From contig CAVZNF010000011.1 in the NCBI GenBank assembly GCA_963776565.1, positions 163,657 through 227,656 on the forward strand: a stretch of DNA of 64,000 bases. The letters run 5' to 3'. The translations under genes were made by a program, and so were the position numbers. Below the pieces are notes generated by a model, which saw only the letters and a program-made list of their open reading frames with translations, ran no database searches and was not told the DNA's origin. Source of the stretch: GMQP-bins7 sp963776565 (lineage in GTDB: Bacteria > Actinomycetota > Thermoleophilia > Gaiellales > Gaiellaceae). Of the stretch, positions 60,386 through 64,000 are shown piece by piece (position 1 is the first letter of the stretch; each line of letters begins with the position of its first letter).

Positions 60386-62062
60386 CTAGCTCGTGCGTGC
60401 AGTCTGCGGCTCGGCGTCGGGGGCGGCGGGAGCAAAGCCTTCGCCCGCTCGCGCGAAGCCGTGCCAGCTGCGCGTGATGAAGCTGCTTAGTAGCACGACA
60501 TTGAGTCCACCCCAGTACACGGTGCCGACGAGGAGGATCGGGTCAGGAAGGGTTCGAAACCGTGCCGCGTAGATCGCAACGACTATGACAGTGAGCACGA
60601 TCGTCGTTTGCGGCAACGTCTGTCGCCAGTGCCAGGCGTGAAAGTGCGTCTTTCTCGTGACCTTGTACGCCGGCTTCGTGTTGGGGCCGTTGATGATCGC
60701 CTGCAGTGAGGCTTTCATGAACACGGGTGCAAGCCCCACCCACATCGTGCGCACGCGCCACAGAGCACGGTACTTCTGCCGTTGCCGCTTGCGGCGATCG
60801 TTGTAGGGCTGATTGAGAACAAGGAGCCACACCTCGGTTGCCACCACCATCGGCAGCATGCGGGTCACGAAGCCCATGGCGCTGCTATCCAGCGGCACCC
60901 AGCCCAGAAGCGCGAGGCAGAGAGTTGGAACGTAGACGAGAACGGTGAAGCTGGACAGGTAGAAGAACAAGAGCTCAAGAAACTGTGCCTTCTGGCGAAC
61001 GTCCATACCCCGCAGTCCGCGCCAGACGATCAGCCGGACCGTGTCGATCGCCCAAGTACCACGCTGTTTGTAGACATTCGGCACGTCCTCCGGTGAGTGC
61101 TGTCCCACCGCGCCGACAATCGGGAGGTACATGCTCTGCCACCCCCGGCGAAGAGCCTCGACACCGGACTGAATGTCCTCGACGAGGTTCCACGTTGGAA
61201 ACTCACCGATGTCTCGCAGCGCACTGCGCCGCCAGACGACGCCCGAGCCGCAGGGGAAGACAGCGTTCGAGGCGTTGCGTGCGAGCATTTGGCCGCGATA
61301 GAAGATCCCCTCGCGGTTGTTGAAGGGGTCGCCGGCACTCACCTGCGCTTCCTTGATGGTCTGGACGAATGCGAGACGCTCGTTCGCCTCGAGCTGTCCC
61401 ACTACCTGGCGGAGAAAGGCCTGCGAGCCCATTTCGTCGTCTGCATCGCGCGTTTCGATGTATCGGATCTCCGGGAACCGCTCGTCGAGCATTGCGAGCG
61501 CTGAGTTGAGGTTGCCCGCCTTTGCGGCACCGTCGCGCCCCGGAGAATCGCGTGGTGGTGGTGAGTGGTACAGCACCGGATACGCCTCGAGCGCCGCTTG
61601 GAGGGTGGGATCGTGACCGTCGTCACTGACGACGAGAACAAGCCGATCCAGCGGCCAATCCTGATCGAGGACCGACACGACTGTCCGCATGATCATTGGC
61701 ACCGGCTCACCGCAAGCCGTGACGATCACCCCGACTGCCGGCTCGGAGCCCGACGGGACGGACCTCGGCTTCGGGGCCACCCTCCACCATGAGTTGAACA
61801 CGGCGAGCAAGCCTGTCGCGAGCGTAAAGAGGTTCGTGATCGCGAACGGCCATGCCAGCCAAGGGACTGATCGGTTGAGCGACGACAGCATCCAGGGCAC
61901 ATACAGAGCCGTTGCCACGAGCAGCGCGACACCTGCAACCCGGATGGCACGCTGACCGGTGACCGGCGGGTATGCGTCACCGAACAGTCTCGCCGCAGTC
62001 GCGATCGCCCCGGGCGGCGCGATCTCCGCTTCCGCCGTAATGGGAACGCCTTCGGCAGCCAC
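60386..62062 (-). CDS. Membrane glycosyltransferase family 2, cellulose-synthase-like
   Basis: 558 residues. Two N-terminal helices (VAGVALLVATALYVPWML, LFTLATGLLAVF), a GT-A domain with VGVIVTACGEPVPMIMRTVVSVLDQDWP, VVSDDGHDP, AGNLNSALAML, IETRDADDEM (metal DxD), FPCGSGVVWRRSAL, NLVEDIQSGVEALRRGW (catalytic ED) and KQRGTWAIDT (in place of QxxRW), then four helices. This is the BcsA layout without a PilZ domain; the QxxRW change to QRGTW means the glycan may differ from cellulose. ATG 62062 or the next. It lies inside the tRNA-Gly bounded segment. Confidence 0.85.
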   Translation of the reverse strand: MAAEGVPITAEAEIAPPGAIATAARLFGDAYPPVTGQRAIRVAGVALLVATALYVPWMLSSLNRSVPWLAWPFAITNLFTLATGLLAVFNSWWRVAPKPRSVPSGSEPAVGVIVTACGEPVPMIMRTVVSVLDQDWPLDRLVLVVSDDGHDPTLQAALEAYPVLYHSPPPRDSPGRDGAAKAGNLNSALAMLDERFPEIRYIETRDADDEMGSQAFLRQVVGQLEANERLAFVQTIKEAQVSAGDPFNNREGIFYRGQMLARNASNAVFPCGSGVVWRRSALRDIGEFPTWNLVEDIQSGVEALRRGWQSMYLPIVGAVGQHSPEDVPNVYKQRGTWAIDTVRLIVWRGLRGMDVRQKAQFLELLFFYLSSFTVLVYVPTLCLALLGWVPLDSSAMGFVTRMLPMVVATEVWLLVLNQPYNDRRKRQRQKYRALWRVRTMWVGLAPVFMKASLQAIINGPNTKPAYKVTRKTHFHAWHWRQTLPQTTIVLTVIVVAIYAARFRTLPDPILLVGTVYWGGLNVVLLSSFITRSWHGFARAGEGFAPAAPDAEPQTARTS

Positions 62063-62198
62063 CGCTCCGGCATCGGCAGACGGGAGCTACCTCTTGAGTT
62101 GCCGCACCTGAAAGCTTCGGGAAGGCGGCTCTAGTGATCGATGCGGGCTTGAGCCTGTCGGCTCGAGTCGGCTTGAGTCGCTTCGGGCTCTCTCCCTA

Positions 62199-62236
62199 CC
62201 AAGCTGGATGTCGCCGGTTCGAGCCCGGTCGCCCGC
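62199..62236. repeat. 38-bp direct repeat of tRNA-Gly 3' part (att-like)
   Basis: Distal copy of 59437-59474. It contains the anticodon-stem 3' strand, variable and T arms and acceptor 3' strand, but no 5' half, so it is not a functional tRNA. Confidence 0.75.
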
Positions 62237-62312
62237 CCTCCACCGACCCGTCGAGGAGTGCGAAACCCAATCGTATTGCGAAGCGGGAGCGCGCCCGACT
62301 CGGCGAGCCGGC

Positions 62313-63542
62313 TCAGCCGGTGACGAGAAAGACGAGCGCCTTCTGCGACTTCGCCCCGAGCGCGTCCCGCGCCCCGAGCGTTATGCGGAAGCTTCCGCTC
62401 TGACGCGGAGTCCCTGCGATCGTGCCGGTCTTCTGCGACAACTTGAGGCCGGGCGGGAGCGTGCCGCGAACGACGCTCCACTTCACGGGCTGGACGCCGC
62501 CAACGGTCGCCAGCTTCAACTGGTACGTGCTTGCGACCTTCGCGGGCTTCAAGCGGAGGGTCCTGATCGTGAGTCGTGGCGCAACGATCAACGCAGCAGC
62601 GGACCTAGTTACGCGGCCCTCGCTGTCCGTCGCGGTGACGCCGAACGCGAAGACCCCTGCTGTCTGCGGCGTTCCGCTGATCGTGCCCTTTGCGGGGTCG
62701 AGCGTGACGCCGGTGGGCAATGTCCCCGATGCGAGTGCCCAGGTGTAGGGGCCGCTTCCGCCCGCCGCGGTGAAGGTCTTCGCGAGACGAATCCCGACTT
62801 CGCTGCTCGGCGGCCGCGCAGGGCCGAACGGAGACTTCACGCTCAAGGGCTGGCGGACGGTCAGCGCATACTCCTTCGAAGTCGATCGTGCTGCCGTTCT
62901 GCGCTCTGATGACAAAGCCCCAGCTGCCTTCGGCCGTCGGGCGTCCCGGTGAGCAGACCCTGCGGCGAGAGCGCGAGGCCCGGCGGAAGCACTCCTGATT
63001 CGCACGGACCACGACGCCTGCACGTCGTTACCGGTGGGCGGGTTCAGGCTCGTGACCTGCTTGGCTGTGAGTGTCTCGGTATAAGGCTGGCCGACGCAGG
63101 CCGGCTTGACCGACTCGTTGACGATTGCGAGTCCGGGATCGATCTGGATGCTGAACTCACGCTCCGATTTGTCCTCGTCCACGCACCAATCAGGTCCGCC
63201 TTCCGCGAAGGTCTGGTCACGATCCCAGAGCCAGAAGCGCGTAAAGCCAGCGCTCGTGGGCACGCCGGAGATGACGCCCTTGCGCGTCATCGAGAGGCCC
63301 GGCGGAAGCGCTCCATTGTGCAGTTCGAAGTAGTCGTAGGGCTCGCAGCCCGAGCCGTCCTCGGACAGGATCTGGATCTTGTATTCCACGCCGACGTACC
63401 CCGTCGGACAACGGCCCAGAAGCGCCTCACCTGGCGTTTCGAAACACGGGCCGTCGTCGTGGTTGAAGTCCGCGGCGGAAGCTCCGGTCACGGCGATTGC
63501 CGCGACCAAACCGACGGCGATGAGGGCGAGCTTCAAACGCAT
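62313..63542 (-). CDS. Secreted putative-Ig (He_PIG) repeat protein, compensated frameshifts
   Basis: About 409 residues. Signal peptide (MRLKLALIAVGLVAAIAVTGASA) then four He_PIG-type modules, each with the phrase LPPGL.L...G.I.GTP..AG.F.F (GALPPGLSMTRKGVISGVPTSAGF, GTLPTGVTLDPAKGTISGTPQTAGVF, GTLPPGLKLSQKTGTIAGTPRQSGSF). Module 2 is readable only by changing frame between about 63000 and 62880 (LALSPQG, PTAEGSWGFVIRAQNGSTIDF), so two or three indels cancel out. Probably an exported adhesin or enzyme accessory. Four cysteines lie in the first 60 residues after the signal. Confidence 0.75.
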   Translation of the reverse strand: MRLKLALIAVGLVAAIAVTGASAADFNHDDGPCFETPGEALLGRCPTGYVGVEYKIQILSEDGSGCEPYDYFELHNGALPPGLSMTRKGVISGVPTSAGFTRFWLWDRDQTFAEGGPDWCVDEDKSEREFSIQIDPGLAIVNESVKPACVGQPYTETLTAKQVTSLNPPTGNDVQASWSVRIRSASAGPRALAAGSAHRDARRPKAAGALSSERRTAARSTSKEYALTVRQPLSVKSPFGPARPPSSEVGIRLAKTFTAAGGSGPYTWALASGTLPTGVTLDPAKGTISGTPQTAGVFAFGVTATDSEGRVTRSAAALIVAPRLTIRTLRLKPAKVASTYQLKLATVGGVQPVKWSVVRGTLPPGLKLSQKTGTIAGTPRQSGSFRITLGARDALGAKSQKALVFLVTG

Positions 63543-63702
63543 GGCGCGGCATGGTACGCAAAGACGGTAAGGGCCGTGTTAGGTAGGGCTGGAGACGTCA
63601 TCGGTCAGGTTCGCGCCACGCTCCTCGAGCAGCGGCGCGGCGAAGGAACCGGGCAGGAATCGGCGAACCGCGCCCTGAAACCGAAATCGGGAGGTTCGGA
63701 CG

Positions 63703-64000
63703 ATGGATCAGCCACTGGGCATTCGCCTCGGAGCAGAGGCGCTCGGCACGTTTCTCTTCTTCTTCCTCGGCTTCAGCGGCATTGCCGTTGTCGTCGACAT
63801 CGGAGCCGACGCGATCACGCCCATCGGGGTCGCTGCAGGATTCGGATTCGGGCTCGCGCTCGCGATCACAGCCTTCGGCCACATCTCGGGAGGCCACTTC
63901 AATCCCGCTGTGAGCGCAGGTCTCGCGATCGCTGGCAGATTCCCCAGCCGGGACGTCATCCCCTACTGGATCGCGCAGCTCGTCGGCGGATTCGGTGCGG
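63703..64000 (+). CDS. MIP-family aquaporin, N-terminal part
   Basis: First 99 residues of a channel of the AqpZ/GlpF family, cut by the window end. Helices LGAEALGTFLFFFLGFSGIAVV and GVAAGFGFGLALAITAFG are followed by the first NPA loop, GHISGGHFNPAVSAGLAIAG, and the start of helix 3 (VIPYWIAQLVGGFGA). GHFNPAVS fits water-selective AqpZ-type channels, but the selectivity residues of the second half are not in the window. ATG 63703 follows GGGAGGTTCGGACG. Confidence 0.9.
   Translation, partial: MDQPLGIRLGAEALGTFLFFFLGFSGIAVVVDIGADAITPIGVAAGFGFGLALAITAFGHISGGHFNPAVSAGLAIAGRFPSRDVIPYWIAQLVGGFGA

Noticed and set aside
62131..62481. Minus-strand frame containing the phrase ATGLEPATSSLVG
   Set aside because: This phrase is a well-known mistranslation of tRNA sequence; here it comes from the tRNA-Gly fragment.

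Overview
The window is high-GC DNA with strong purine-rich Shine-Dalgarno sequences (often AAAGGAGG) and many GTG starts. The gene content fits a free-living actinobacterium: a DosS/DevS-like GAF kinase with a NarL-type regulator, DUF1918, caa3-type CtaG, LutABC and an ADP-forming acyl-CoA synthetase fused to an acetyltransferase. A deep lineage such as Thermoleophilia is a guess; no rRNA or marker gene here can prove it.

Bases 1-46,600 look like a low-oxygen / energy-stress region. It begins with the tail of a formate/nitrite channel. A minus-strand cluster follows: a GltD-like flavoprotein, a four-subunit 2-oxoacid:ferredoxin oxidoreductase (porGDAB), an NDH2/SQR-like flavoprotein, a CBS protein and malic enzyme, i.e. 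malate to pyruvate to acetyl-CoA. Scattered around it are four CBS-domain proteins, three universal stress proteins, an Hsp20, GAPDH, a Pat-like acyl-CoA synthetase, phosphoketolase plus acetate kinase, a two-component system (30177-32477), a membrane-anchored copper nitrite reductase-like protein, a ferric-reductase/ApbE/ferredoxin-reductase group, the lactate operon lutABC, and a B12-dependent CarH-like regulator with overlapping divergent promoters.

The most notable signal is a recurring inverted repeat, TGCGG-N5/6-CCGCA and relatives. It lies in intergenic DNA upstream of most of these genes, repeatedly with a gap of 56-57 bases to the start codon. One copy sits between the kinase gene and a divergent CBS gene. 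I propose it is the operator of a local regulon, possibly bound by the NarL-type regulator.

Bases 46,875-57,026 are bounded by a 51-bp direct repeat of the 3' part of a tRNA-Arg gene, which looks like an integration scar. Inside are a frameshifted O-antigen-ligase-like gene and one huge, broken surface-protein gene (FG-GAP repeats, about 12 near-identical 258-bp Ig-like repeats, a CSLREA-type segment, a beta-helix). Next to it is a tract of about 1.06 kb almost free of T on the plus strand. A second scar, a 38-bp repeat of tRNA-Gly, bounds a 2.7-kb segment carrying a cellulose-synthase-like glycosyltransferase. No integrase was seen in either. The right end holds PhoD, CtaG, a putative-Ig secreted protein and the start of an aquaporin.

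Caution: at least nine otherwise well-conserved or readable genes contain one or more single-base frameshifts, of both insertion and deletion type. This suggests an error-prone assembly, so broken genes should not be taken as true pseudogenes without read support.
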